A model generated the notes under the pieces. The model saw only the letters and a program-made list of their open reading frames with translations. It had not been told where the DNA came from and ran no database searches. From NCBI RefSeq assembly GCF_012489685.1, contig NC_080046.1, positions 746,501-810,500 on the forward strand: a stretch of DNA of 64,000 nucleotides. The letters are read 5' to 3'. The stretch comes from Lotus japonicus. Lineage: Eukaryota > Streptophyta > Magnoliopsida > Fabales > Fabaceae. Below, one piece after another: positions 1-10,416 of the stretch. Every line of letters begins with the position of its first letter. Positions within the stretch are counted from its first letter, which is position 1. The position numbers and the translations under genes were made by a program.

Positions 1-1111
1 GAAGCCTTTTGACAAGACACCTAATCATAAAAAAGTGATTTATAAATAAAAATGTAAGGACTATGTAATTTAATCACCTTAATGCCATATATTTGATTAT
101 TAAAACCAACCTGAAATTCCCACTATAGCTAATAATTGATCATTTATACTTTTGTCATGGACTCATACTTGCCGAATAAATTATGTTCAGTTGATGTATG
201 GTGCCAAACACTCCCCCAATGCACCCCCACAATGTTATTAATTAAAATTCCAATCCATTGGAGATGCATTATGAAAAAGCAGTGGAGTGCAAAATGATAT
301 ACACATAAAAAAATGAAGGGGGGGGGATAATTGATTTTTGTCTAAACAAAACAAGTCCCACATGAAATAAAATGAAGGGGACTACAATGATTTATAACTT
401 TTAGTGTTTTGTCCAATTTTGTTAATTTTTTTTACCACATATCACACCCACACTAGCAAATCACACTCACACAAATTCTATAGTACAGTTTGGGCCTGCC
501 CTTCTATGTTCAATATAGTTTGCTAGTTTCTCATCAGGAATAGTCGTCTACAATTGCAAGTTAGTTTGAAATATGATTGTATGAATCAATTATCTCAAAT
601 GTTTAATTTATTTGGTAAATGATACATGAATGATCATATTTCTATAAGGCTTTTCACACAAGAGCTCGTTTAGAGTTGAAGCGTGAACAATGTACAAACT
701 CATTTACCATGTGTTGAAATTTAACTTTTTTTATAAGAAGAAACGAGGCGACAAGAATAAAACTCTAATAAACTTAGTGATAAAAGCCCAGATAAAATGT
801 CATGAACCAGAAACTTACCTTCTAAAACACACATGAATCGTTATATTTCTACCAATAATGATGAATTATATATGTCACAAAGTATGATTATGATTTTGGT
901 TTCACTTTATTTGTCTTCACTCGTGCAAAATCAATCTTTAGTACGGTCTAGAGTAACATCTAAGCATGACTTATGCAAGTATACCCAACATGCAACTGAC
1001 AAGGGACAAGAGGAATATCTGAAATTCCTCACTGTAGAGATTCATATTCATATTTGCACATGTAGTAAGTAGTGTAATAATGCATGTGATGATATGTTTG
1101 AAGCTACACAC
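1..1111 (-). other. PHO1-like intron 4 (partial), no other feature
   Basis: The donor site gt follows exon 4 at 1111-1110 on the minus strand. I could not find the next PHO1 exon (the YLKVVKRS-like stretch) down to base 1, so this is taken as intron sequence. It is AT-rich with no gene or mobile element that I can support. A G-run of nine lies near 319. Confidence 0.55.
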
Positions 1112-4100
1112 CTTGTCAAATTTCTTGAGGATCTTTGAAAACGCTACCATATTTAGTGAGCTGCCAAAATGAAAGCAGAGAATGTGGTTAGAAATTGCTC
1201 TGTCGTCATGAAAATTGCACTTATAGTAAGTAGTTGGGAAAGCTTAGAATTATAACCACCACATGTTCAATGAAATTAAACGTGCATATGTGTAACGTAA
1301 AGGAATGAAAATTAATTGAGTGACATATATAGCGTGATCAAATAATGTGAAACTCTTTCACACAGAAAAAGTTTCACATTTCAATTACATGTTTGCATAT
1401 CACTGGTCTCATCAAAAGCTATATTTCACGTGTAAAAGCTGTTCCGATTGTCCAACAAAACAAAATGCTTTATATATATACGTACGTACCTTCTTTTCCT
1501 ACCCGCAACTTTTTATTTCAATGATTGCTTTAATTTGTATCAATTAATTTTAGAAATTTCCAGATTACGTTCTTAGGTGTACAAGTCATATTCATTCCTG
1601 ATTTGAAGCATGCAACGGGGGTTTCTTTAATTTCAGTGATTATCGCCAATATATACGAAATTAGAAACACCCATCAACGAGGAATTTGGAAAGGGTTTCT
1701 TTCAGTGATTATCGCCAATATATACGAAATCCAATTTGGATATCCAAAATATTATGCAACATACCGTCAAAAAATATTATGTACGTGCAATATAATATTG
1801 ATTTTTCTTACCCATATATTTTTTCTACACCAAAAAATATGGGTTAGAAAAATCAATAATATATTAAATTATAATAATAATAATAATAAATGAACATGTA
1901 ATTTAAAAAAGCAATAATTACCTGTATGTTTTGAGAAGTCCAAGACCTTTATAGAGCTCTACAAATGCACTTCTAACCATCTTCTCAGCATATTGGATTT
2001 TCCTCTTGTTAATGAAATCTCCATACCCTTCTTTAACTGGACTGTTCACTAAATCCTCCCACAACATGGAAGTAACCGCCGTGATAGCCCGTGTTGGTGT
2101 GGTGGCCGGAATGTCAATTCTCATTGCCGTCTTAGGCTTCCCCTTCTTTGTCTTTATATTATTCCTCATTGGTGAGTTCACAAAATTTACACCATTTCTT
2201 TCTAATGCTGAGATTACATCATCCATTTGTGAAATTTCTGAATTTGTCTCATCAGATTCTCCAATACTATCTGCACACACAAAAAAATTAATCAATAACT
2301 GTCTATACATTTGTGAAGAAAAATAAAGTTTAATCTACCATAAAAAATAATTTCTTCCCAAATTACAAATATTTCCTTGTAATTTTTTTTGACATACTTG
2401 TAAATTTATTTTCACACATAAAATTATGTTATAATTAACCAATGTTTAAAAAATCATATCAGTCCTTGAGCAGTTGAAGATACTTGTTCATCCATGGTTG
2501 AACCGGCAAAAAGTAAATAAATATTGTTAATTGTTATATAATATACTAAATATTTGATTATCATGTGAAGAAATTATGTAAATTAAATTTTAAACTGACA
2601 TATATCATAATGAATGAGATAAAAAGTGAATAAAAAATCCACACACTTGGATTTCCTAACTTTATATTAGATTTTGTTTAAATCAAATATATTGTACTAA
2701 ATTTAAAATAAAAATGAGTTTAATGAATATGCACTGACAGTGTAAAATAGTTTTACACAGACATCCAATTGAATTCCGCCAAATCAGAAAATATCTTATT
2801 ATTTTAATTAAAATTAAAGTCAAATGTAATTATCTCTCCTATGTGGCATGCTTTGATTGGATGACTGTAAAACTATTTTACACTGTCAGTGCATATCCAT
2901 TAAACTCAATAAAAATATAATTTTCTGAAACTTTTTTAAAATATGATCAGTTCAAACCGGTTTAATAACACCAATTTTAATCGGTTCAATAGTATTGATT
3001 TTCACTGATTTTAAAATCTATCAATTTTTCTTTTAAACGAGTCCATCCTTTGATTTAGTTCTCAATTAAACCGGTTGGACTGACTAGTCTAGTTTAATTT
3101 TCAAAACTAAGATAAATTCTACCTTTTAAAAATATCATTATTTGACGACTTTAAACAATCCCGTAATAATTAATATATATGGAAGAAAATAAATACAAAC
3201 CCGATTTTTAATTATTCTTTGTAACATGTACCAAAAAAATTTATTCTATGTAACATCTCACATTATTTTCCCTTTATGTCTTTGATTACATCACATCTAT
3301 TTACTTATTTGTCATTCTCATTTGCATGAAGACACTTGACTGAAAATTTTCTAATTAAATAAATTAATTAAAAGAAAGAACTGACCTGAGAAATTAGAAC
3401 TTTTGCCCGGGGAAGGAGGGAAACTGTCACTAGAATAAGCTTTTGGTGGTGGCCGGGGATGTTTCCGGCGGCGGTCGGCGAGAAGTTGCTTAAGGTCAAG
3501 CAAGATCTGAAGCTGCCTGTTAAGCATTTCCCCTCTCTCTAGAAACTCAGTCTCTTGTTTCTTGTAGAATTGGTTCACCTTGTTAAGCTCCTCATCCAGA
3601 CTCGCAAAAAACACATGCACCTCGTCCTCCTCTGAAAACAATTGCGCCAGCTCTGTCTCGTACACTTCTTCTTCGCTCTCCTCCATCTTTCTCCTCCTCA
3701 CCTGTTTAATTTCCAACATATGTACACTCAAATATTTAACATTTATAGATATTTTTTCAATCATTATTGTTGAAGCTTAATTATTAAGTTAATAATTCAT
3801 ATGTGCATGTGTTTAGTGTTTCATGTTTTGGCTGTGGTGGTGCACATTTGTTTCGTGATATGATGAGTGAGCAACAGTGCCTCCCACTAACGCCAAATCC
3901 GTTTCCTATTACTTTTCGTGAGAGAATGAGGAACTTCAGGAGATAAAAAAATAAAGGAGAAAGTGTGTTCAGGAAAAAAAAGTCTCACTAAACCCTGCTT
4001 TAGAATGGAGAAGAGAAGAACTAACAGAGTGTTTACCATAGTGGTAAGCAAACTAGTTGTCAGAGTGAATGAATACAAGCTAAAACCCTGAGAAAGTTAT

Positions 4101-5294
4101 TAATTTCAAGATGTACCTATAGTTTCTCAAACGGGTTAATACAATTGGGTCAAAGACTAAAAAAATAAAAAACAGAGAAGAAAATGAAGGATAAGAATGA
4201 AAAATATAATATTAATATAAATGGCTAAAAAACAATATTAATATTATTTTACCAAAATTTAAGATTGAAATATTTTTGCCAATATTAATTACTCATATTT
4301 TAGTTAATTAATGACTAAATATTTACATCTCTTCAAAAATATATCACTATTTTATTTTAGACTAGAGACAAGCTGTCTCCTAACTCCTAAGTTATTTATT
4401 TGAATATTGCACCTTGGTGTAAAAGGTTTAGATTCATTCATACACACAACATCTCATTTCATTTTAAATTTAAATTTTACGCACTTATTTTTCGTTCACA
4501 TTTTCTCCAAAATTTAATTTCCTATTAGATTACTTATCACATCTTACATACGGATATTGATTGTGAGGATACCTTAATTATCACATCTTTCATTTCTCTA
4601 GTGAGAGGTTTATAATTTGGTTTCTCAATATTTTTTCCTGTAGAAGTTTCAGAGTGTTCTGTGCTACCAATAGAATTGACCCTTAATTATATTGAAGATT
4701 AATTACATCTACGCATCATCATAGATGACCATATATAGAAGTAAACAAATCTGTTATTTGAACTCCTTGGTGAGAAACACGTGAGGTACGTGATAAAAAG
4801 TCCTATTGCAAGAAGAGCATTATAATTAAGAGTACTCAGAAACATTCCTTGTCCTGATATTACATCACCTTTCCTCTTGCAATAAGGTTTATGCACATGA
4901 ATCACACAAAAATAACACTTAAAACAAAACCCACAGAAAAAATCATAGACACACGCAAATGTTAATTTAGACCTGTCCCTGAAACTACTCCTATTTTACC
5001 GGAACGATAAACACAAAAAAACACTGAAAAGCAGAAAACCAAACACTACTTTACTCAATTTACCTGAATGATATCTTGTTTATTGTTGTCTGAAGTGCAA
5101 AACTTTTTGGTTATGAAACAAAGGGAATCAAATATGGAACGACCAAAGTCCCCTTTGGGGGCATGTAATTGTTGCTTTGGAACTCTTGCAACTTTGATCC
5201 TCTTAATGTGTTTCTTGAGAAGCTTGTAGTTCACAAATGCCTCCTTCCATTCTGGTATTAGTTGAGCTTCGAGTTCCTTTGAGAACTTCACCAT
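1112..5294 (-). CDS. PHO1-like: PHO1-family phosphate exporter, 5' part (4 exons)
   Basis: PHO1 proteins carry an N-terminal SPX domain, which senses inositol pyrophosphates, and a C-terminal membrane EXS domain; they export phosphate, typically into the xylem. Exons read on the minus strand: 5294-5064, 3701-3386, 2270-1922 and 1160-1112, all with AG/GT borders and matching phases, giving 315 residues. Exon 1 starts with [20 protein letters not shown], the classic SPX start. Exon 2 has [20 protein letters not shown] and [12 protein letters not shown], exon 3 ends [14 protein letters not shown], and the 49-base exon 4 gives [16 protein letters not shown]. The family is about 780 residues long, so the rest of the SPX domain and the whole EXS domain lie left of base 1. 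The start codon is the only ATG in frame with the SPX start and has a good context (caaaaATGG). Intron 2 carries a MITE and intron 3 a long hairpin. The family assignment is from recalled motifs and is strong; which PHO1 homologue it is cannot be told. Confidence 0.93.
1631..1730. repeat. Direct duplication of a 31-base segment
   Basis: The segment beginning tttcagtgattatcgcc at 1631-1661 recurs exactly at 1700-1730, each copy preceded by ggtttct. It lies in intron 3 of the PHO1-like gene. It looks like a local tandem duplication; no function is evident. Confidence 0.8.
1791..1863. repeat. Long hairpin in PHO1-like intron 3
   Basis: Arms 1791-1817 and 1837-1863 are inverted copies matching at 25 of 27 positions, around a 19-base loop. 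The core arm reads ttgatttttcttacccatat. It could be a very short MITE or a chance palindrome fixed in the intron. No target duplication is clear. Confidence 0.7.
2716..2907. mobile_element. Mutator-type MITE in PHO1-like intron 2
   Basis: The 192-base element has terminal inverted repeats of about 40 bases. The left end reads gagtttaatgaatatgcact, and the right end is its near-exact complement, ending gcatatccattaaactc. It is flanked by an exact 9-base duplication, aataaaaat, at 2707-2715 and 2908-2916. A 9-base duplication with long inverted ends points to the Mutator superfamily. It has no coding capacity and would fold into a strong hairpin in the pre-mRNA. Confidence 0.9.
3702..5063 (-). 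other. PHO1-like intron 1
   Basis: The intron has donor gt at 5063-5062 and acceptor cag at 3704-3702 on the minus strand. It is AT-rich, and I see no gene, repeat pair or mobile element in it. Confidence 0.75.
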
Positions 5295-5356
5295 TTTTGT
5301 GTGTGTGTTTTGTTTTGAGATGGTGAAGGTGGATGAAGGAGAAGATTGAAGATGAG

Positions 5357-5367
5357 TTATATATAAA
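5357..5367 (-). promoter_or_regulatory. TATA box of the PHO1-like gene
   Basis: On the minus strand this reads ttatatataa, 63-73 bases upstream of the start codon. That leaves room for a short 5' leader rich in CA and CT. I found no clear P1BS (GNATATNC) phosphate-starvation site in the few hundred bases upstream. Confidence 0.5.
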
Positions 5368-5531
5368 GCATGGTGCGAGGTTGAGCTGGTGATCACAAGG
5401 GGTTTTATAAGAGAAGAAGCCGTGTGGACAACATTAATAGTGGTGTTTGCTTTTCAAATTTGCTTTTAGCTGTTCCCTTTTCAGGAAGATGCAATAAATG
5501 AAGCATCGAAAGTAATTAATTCAAATTTGTT

Positions 5532-5712
5532 ATTTTTTTTATAGGTAAATACTAGTGTTAGTTGTTAGTAATTACAAATGCTCCTCCTTAGGTTTCGAAT
5601 CTTGGACCTTTATCTCCAATACTTATTTCTACTCTTAGCTCAACCAAGTGAGTTACCCATCTGAAACCAATATCTATTTCTACTCTTAGCTCAACCAAGT
5701 GAGTTATCCCCT
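5532..5712 (-). mobile_element. tRNA-derived SINE with duplicated head
   Basis: Read on the minus strand, this has an A-box-like stretch (ggttgagctaagagtaga), a B-box-like gattcgaaacc and an A-rich tail that is the T-run at 5532-5540. These are the marks of a tRNA-derived SINE. The head segment actcacttggttgagctaag occurs twice, about 60 bases apart, so the promoter head is tandemly duplicated. No clear target duplication was seen. Confidence 0.65.
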
Positions 5713-5952
5713 CTGAAAGTCAGAATTGACTTCTCTACTTTCAGGACTATGCTAATTAAATTCAGGCATTCATGTAATTTTAGTCCTTCAATACTCATGT
5801 TTCATCAAAATTGTACAACTCAATTCTCAGATACACTAGTAAATTAGGAATAAATATATTCGATGTTATTAACTCAGGTTACTATTGCATTAGACAAAAT
5901 CTAAGCTCACACACTTAAGAAATTTTGGCCACTCGATAAAAAAGCTAATTAC

Positions 5953-6930
5953 TGATGGTTTTTTTTTGTCGTTGATAACCCGCAAAAGTCGTCGGTAATG
6001 AACCTTTACCAATAGGAATTTGACAATCAAAAAGTCGTAAGTATGGACCTTGTCATAAAATATTACTCCCTCCGTTCCTATTTATCTGTCTAGGAAGAGA
6101 AGGTTCGCACAAATTAAGGAAAACAATTATGTTGATTTTCATAAAAGTATTATTTGTTTTCCTATATCACCCTTTAGAATGTATTTTATCTTTCTTCATT
6201 TATTGTTTCTGTAAGGGCATTTCTTGGAAAAACATCAATTAATGCTATCTTGAAACTCTAAGTGGACAGATATATAGGAACACAATTATTTCTTCAAAGT
6301 GGACAGTTAATAAGGAAAAGAGGAAGTATTGATGGTTTCTCAAAAGTCATCATTAATTTACCGATGATTTTGTCTGTAGTTATATTACCGACGACTTTGT
6401 CCGTCCTATATTGCTCCATTTAAACAGCAAGCACTAAACAACATAAAACATATTCAAAAGCAAATAAGGAAAAAACTTGCAATAATTAAAAAATTTAAAA
6501 AATAAATAGAAAAACCAAAGAAAGATAAAAAAGAAAGTGAAGTGTTATGAAATTGATATGCTGGCCTATATAAGTTACAAACAGCAAGAATCGTCGGTAA
6601 AGTCATCCATAACCTATAAAAGGTTAAGTTACCAATGGTTCAAACTGTTGGTAAATGGGTAGTGCCATAAAGACACCTACATTGTTAGAAAATGGCTGAT
6701 GGCATTAACAACGACTAAAACCGTCGGGAAATGTCGTTAATAAGCTTTCTGCCAAATGCTCCTGCCACCTACAACTTACCACCAAGCCTTCTCGCCAGGT
6801 ATGGGTGGCAATAGCCATCGGCAATGTTTTTTTTTTCCTGAGAGAACAACAATTAATCAATGTCAAGCCCTCGATAATTAGGAAAATTACAAATGAATAT
6901 AATTTGTGGCTGCCAGTAAAAAATTGTCGA
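5953..6930. mobile_element. CACTA-like subterminal repeat remnant
   Basis: Variants of the motif gtcgtcggtaa and its complement ttaccgacgac recur about ten times in both orientations, for example near 5993, 6045, 6362, 6390, 6592, 6720 and 6920. Dense short inverted and direct motif arrays of this kind are typical of the subterminal regions of CACTA transposons. No clean CACTA end or target duplication was found. A Stowaway MITE at 6066-6326 interrupts it. Confidence 0.45.
6066..6326. mobile_element. Stowaway MITE (diverged)
   Basis: It starts ctccctccgttcctattta after TA and ends in a complementary but decayed stretch, ttaataaggaaaagaggaag, followed by TA. The start is the hallmark end of Stowaway (Tc1/mariner) MITEs. 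It sits inside the CACTA-like remnant and so is younger than it. Confidence 0.75.
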
Positions 6931-7628
6931 TAATTATAAGTATTCTTGTAATGAATGAACATATTAAAATAATTTTATAAATAAAGATTCTTGATTATAC
7001 TTCGCTGAAGCACCGTACCACCACGTGGTGATTGTAGGCTGAATACTTTGGATTCGGTAGAGATAAACGCGATGTAGCATAGCGAGGAATTGTGGCGTAT
7101 ACCTACAAAAGACACTCCAACACTTAAGTAAGTTTGTAGATCAGAGAGAGAATCTCAAATTTTAAAAAGAGCTGAGAATTTTCATAATGATAATGTTTGA
7201 GTAAATGAACGACTAAACTTGTATTTCTAGGGACAAAGTTTATCGTATCTTTAACTCGAGGTCTTTAGGAAGCCTTGTTGAAGGTCTTCCGGGATAATTA
7301 TGATCTTTAAATAACCTTGTCATGTTTCATTAAATATATCAAGACGATCCACTCAGCCATTGCTAGGATGAGATGTTCCTTAGCTTACTTACTTGCAAAT
7401 GGTTGTAAGACATTTAGGTTGGCTGAATTATTCTTGGGCTTTGTGATCATTTTGGCTGGAACAATATCCTACAGTGCCCTTTCAATTTAGGAGATGAAAA
7501 TGGTTCATTAAAAGTTAAAACAGTATGAATGAGCACCCAAGCTTGATTGAGTTCTTGGGGGCATAGGAGTATATTGGTGATTGGGCCTGTTTTTATTGGC
7601 TGATATTTATTGGCCTTTAACAACTATT

Positions 7629-7735
7629 CTTTGACTTTGTAAGTTATTGTATTTCTTCTTTTTCTCTTTTCTTGTATTGGGTTGAAGTACCCATTGTGCT
7701 TCACTTCAATATATTCTTAATTGCTTATAAAAAAA
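7629..7735 (+). mobile_element. 5'-truncated LINE tail
   Basis: About 107 bases ending in an A-run. It carries ttgggttgaagtacccattg, which matches the 3' tail of the long LINE at 25565-25600. It is flanked by aacaactatt on both sides (7619-7628 and 7734-7743). The flanking phrase tttattggcctttaacaactattatct also occurs without the insert at about 8289-8315, which acts as an empty-site paralogue. Confidence 0.75.
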
Positions 7736-7801
7736 CAACTATTATCTTTTTATCTTGTGTGGGCTTATTCGGTTTAGGTGACTTTTATTTCTGTTCTGTT
7801 T

Positions 7802-7803
<2 letters not shown>

Positions 7804-7831
<28 letters not shown>
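7804..7831. repeat. (TA)n microsatellite
   Basis: About fourteen TA units in noncoding DNA. Confidence 0.9.
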
Positions 7832-7835
<4 letters not shown>

Positions 7836-8368
7836 TTTACTCATTTGAGAGAGTTTTGTTCTCAAGTCATTTTTAAAATAAATATATTTTGCTGTTGAAA
7901 AAAAAAAGAATGAACACCGGGTTTATGATCCAAATCTGCTGAATTTTTTTTAACAGTTTGTCAAGATGCCAATTCAGTTCAAAATTATACAACTTTTTAC
8001 TAGATAATATATCCATTTCCTTAGTGGAAACTTAAAAAGGGTTTATACTTTTTAATGTGAAGAAGTATCTATTTGGGGAATATTCTCAATGAAGGAAAAT
8101 CATTAAATGCAATGGCTTACATCATCTACATTAGAAATAAGTTGTGGGACTAAATGCAGGACCCCCCAATTATTGCTTTTGCATGCTAGCTAGGTCATCT
8201 TCCACGACGTATAATTTAGAGCCCCAATTACTTGTACTCTGCTTGATAATGTTCGAATGGTTTTTCTTCTCCTTTTCTTTTTCTGGGATTTATTGGCCTT
8301 TAACAACTATTATCTGAATCTCCATGCAATTAACTTCTGTGAGAATTTGCCATTTATTTTTGTTGAGC

Positions 8369-8432
<64 letters not shown>
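8369..8432. repeat. (TTA)n microsatellite
   Basis: About 21 uninterrupted TTA units. The open frame across it is simply poly-leucine and is not a gene. Confidence 0.95.
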
Positions 8433-8449
8433 GTGTGAAAAAGAGCTAT

Positions 8450-8720
8450 CACTATAAGAATAGTAGCGGCGGTAATTTTAGCGTTTAACATCGGTATTGA
8501 ACGGTGCTAAAAACGCTTTGCGTCAGTTAAAAATCAAGCGTGGAAAGTGGCGAAACAAATGTATAAACGAGGGTTAAATGATAACTGATATGGCTCAACC
8601 GCTATTAAACTTAATGGTGGTATATATAAGTGCAGCTAATGTGCAAAAGTTACATTTTTTTTTTCAACATTTAGTGGCGGTATACCCGGCCAACGCTATT
8701 ATGCAAATTGAAAATTTTAA
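8450..8720 (+). mobile_element. CACTA-like element end
   Basis: It begins CACTATAAGAA, close to the usual CACTACAAGAA end of plant CACTA (En/Spm) elements. Subterminal motifs such as gcggcggtaattttagcg and tggcggtatacccggccaac follow. Only one end is recognisable, so the element is truncated or decayed. Confidence 0.45.
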
Positions 8721-8950
8721 ATAATTTTTCAACCGAGAAATAAAAATAAAATGAGCATACTTCCTAAAATACCAGTAGACTTCAAATTTAAAATACTACA
8801 AAAGAAAGATCAGGCATACTTCAAGGAAATTTCAAACAAAGGCATACTTCAAGGAACTTTTTTTTTTGAAATCAGGAACATGATATCATGGCAGAAGGCA
8901 AATTTCAATTTCACCTAGTTTCTTTTTTACATTTTTTTTAAAACAAAAGT

Positions 8951-8955
<5 letters not shown>

Positions 8956-8991
<36 letters not shown>
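8956..8991. repeat. (TA)n microsatellite
   Basis: About eighteen TA units. Confidence 0.9.
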
Positions 8992-8996
<5 letters not shown>

Positions 8997-9229
8997 GTCG
9001 ATAGTATAAAAGTATCTAATCCTACAAAGACTTTCTTTTTTACATTTACCATAATCAAATCCGAGGTACTATTGCTTAACTGAGGGAATAAGACACATAG
9101 CATATCTAAACCTATTGTATGTCTTAAATAACACCTATCCGTATAGGGCTTATTTAATTCAAAACTAATCATACTAATTAGCGATACAAGAGAAAAAATA
9201 AAATCATGGTCATAATAAAAAAGTGATTA

Positions 9230-9345
9230 ATGTCCTAAGGATAACTCAAGCGATAAGAGAGAGAAATATATGAGTTAGGATAGAAAGGTCTAGTGATCAA
9301 TCTTTATTTGAAGGATGGATTTTATTTTTTCGATGTAAAAAAGAA
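9230..9345 (+). mobile_element. Decayed tRNA-derived SINE
   Basis: It contains ggataactcaagcgataagag and ends tttttcgatgtaaaaaag. This matches the start and end of the better-preserved SINE at 33708-33821, with many changes in the middle. Confidence 0.55.
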
Positions 9346-9841
9346 TGAAGAGAAAGAAAAAATGAATTGAGAGCAATCTCATTGAAACTAAATAATCATA
9401 TAATTAAACAGTTACAAATTGCTTTGACGTAGAGGTGTGTGATACATTAAGGTTATCCATCGTGGCTCTAGCTATGCCGTGATTAATGTCAAACATGTCT
9501 GCAAATACAAGAATGTTTTGGGTTTTGCATTTCGTCTCAATCTCGTGCATTTTCGAGCTGTAACAATTATCACAACTGGGTTTTGGAACTCCTTTTCTGC
9601 TTGATATCTTAGCTTTGAAATTAGTATATATTTTAAGTTTAGCTTGAGTTTGAACGCAGCTCAAATTTTCTTGACAATTTTGAAGATTGGTCACAAGTTT
9701 CAATGATATATATCCTACCTCCGAATTACTACTAATTCATCGTAATCTGGTAGGAATTGCGTGCGGATCATATGCACGGGTTTTATCGCCCTAACACATT
9801 CATATCAATAAACGGTGACAATTCATTACAATGGTAGGGAA

Positions 9842-9925
9842 GGTTGGTGAGCTAAGGGAATAAAGAGATTTGTAGGGTGAAATTAAAGGTCAGGGTTCGA
9901 ATCCTGATGAAGGAACTAATTTACT
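9842..9925 (+). mobile_element. tRNA-like SINE head
   Basis: It has gttggtgagctaaggga (A-box-like) and cagggttcgaatcctg (a near-perfect B box with paired flanks), but the rest does not fold as a tRNA. It reads as the tRNA-derived head of a second SINE family rather than a functional tRNA gene. Confidence 0.5.
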
Positions 9926-9937
9926 ACTCCCTTCGTT

Positions 9938-10222
9938 CTTGTATATAAGTCCATTTTACATAATTTTCTTAGATTAAGAAAAGTAGTTACAAACAATAAA
10001 TTTGTAAATGAATTTATTCACTTTCCTAGATTACCCTTATTTAATTATTTATAAATTTCTCTCTCCTAGTTATTATTTCAAAATCACATTGTCTATTTCA
10101 TATTAAATATGGATATAGTTTTGGAAAAAAATAATTAATGCTCCATTGATATTGTAAATGAACTTATATTTAGGAAAAAGAAAAACTCTCAAAAGTGCAT
10201 GGCCTTATAATAAGGAACGGAG
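9938..10222. mobile_element. Stowaway MITE
   Basis: It starts ctcccttcgttcttgtatat after TA and ends cttataataaggaacggag before TA. These are Stowaway-type inverted ends with the TA target. Confidence 0.8.
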
Positions 10223-10416
10223 TAACAACTAACATTAACCTAATAAAAAAAAAACTATGCATTAATATGCATTATAATTTAAAATTTTATGAAAAGGAAA
10301 GTCAAATTAATTAGATTAATTTATGATACTGGATTACTTCACACATGTGGCTCCATTGCGACGGCCGAGCATGCAGGTTGAATGTTTATTAATTAGGTTT
10401 CTAACTTTTATAATTT

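Noticed and set aside
1603..1893. Plus-strand frame of 96 residues
   Set aside because: It lies in an intron of the PHO1-like gene and consists of the direct duplication and the hairpin.
8257..8457. Open frame with a long poly-leucine stretch
   Set aside because: It is only the TTA microsatellite read in one frame; there is no domain or coding context.
9404..9703. Minus-strand frame of 99 residues with several cysteines
   Set aside because: The cysteine spacing fits no peptide family that I know, there is no signal peptide and no splice or promoter support.
9842..9925. Functional tRNA gene
   Set aside because: It has B-box and weak A-box similarity only; acceptor and anticodon stems do not pair.
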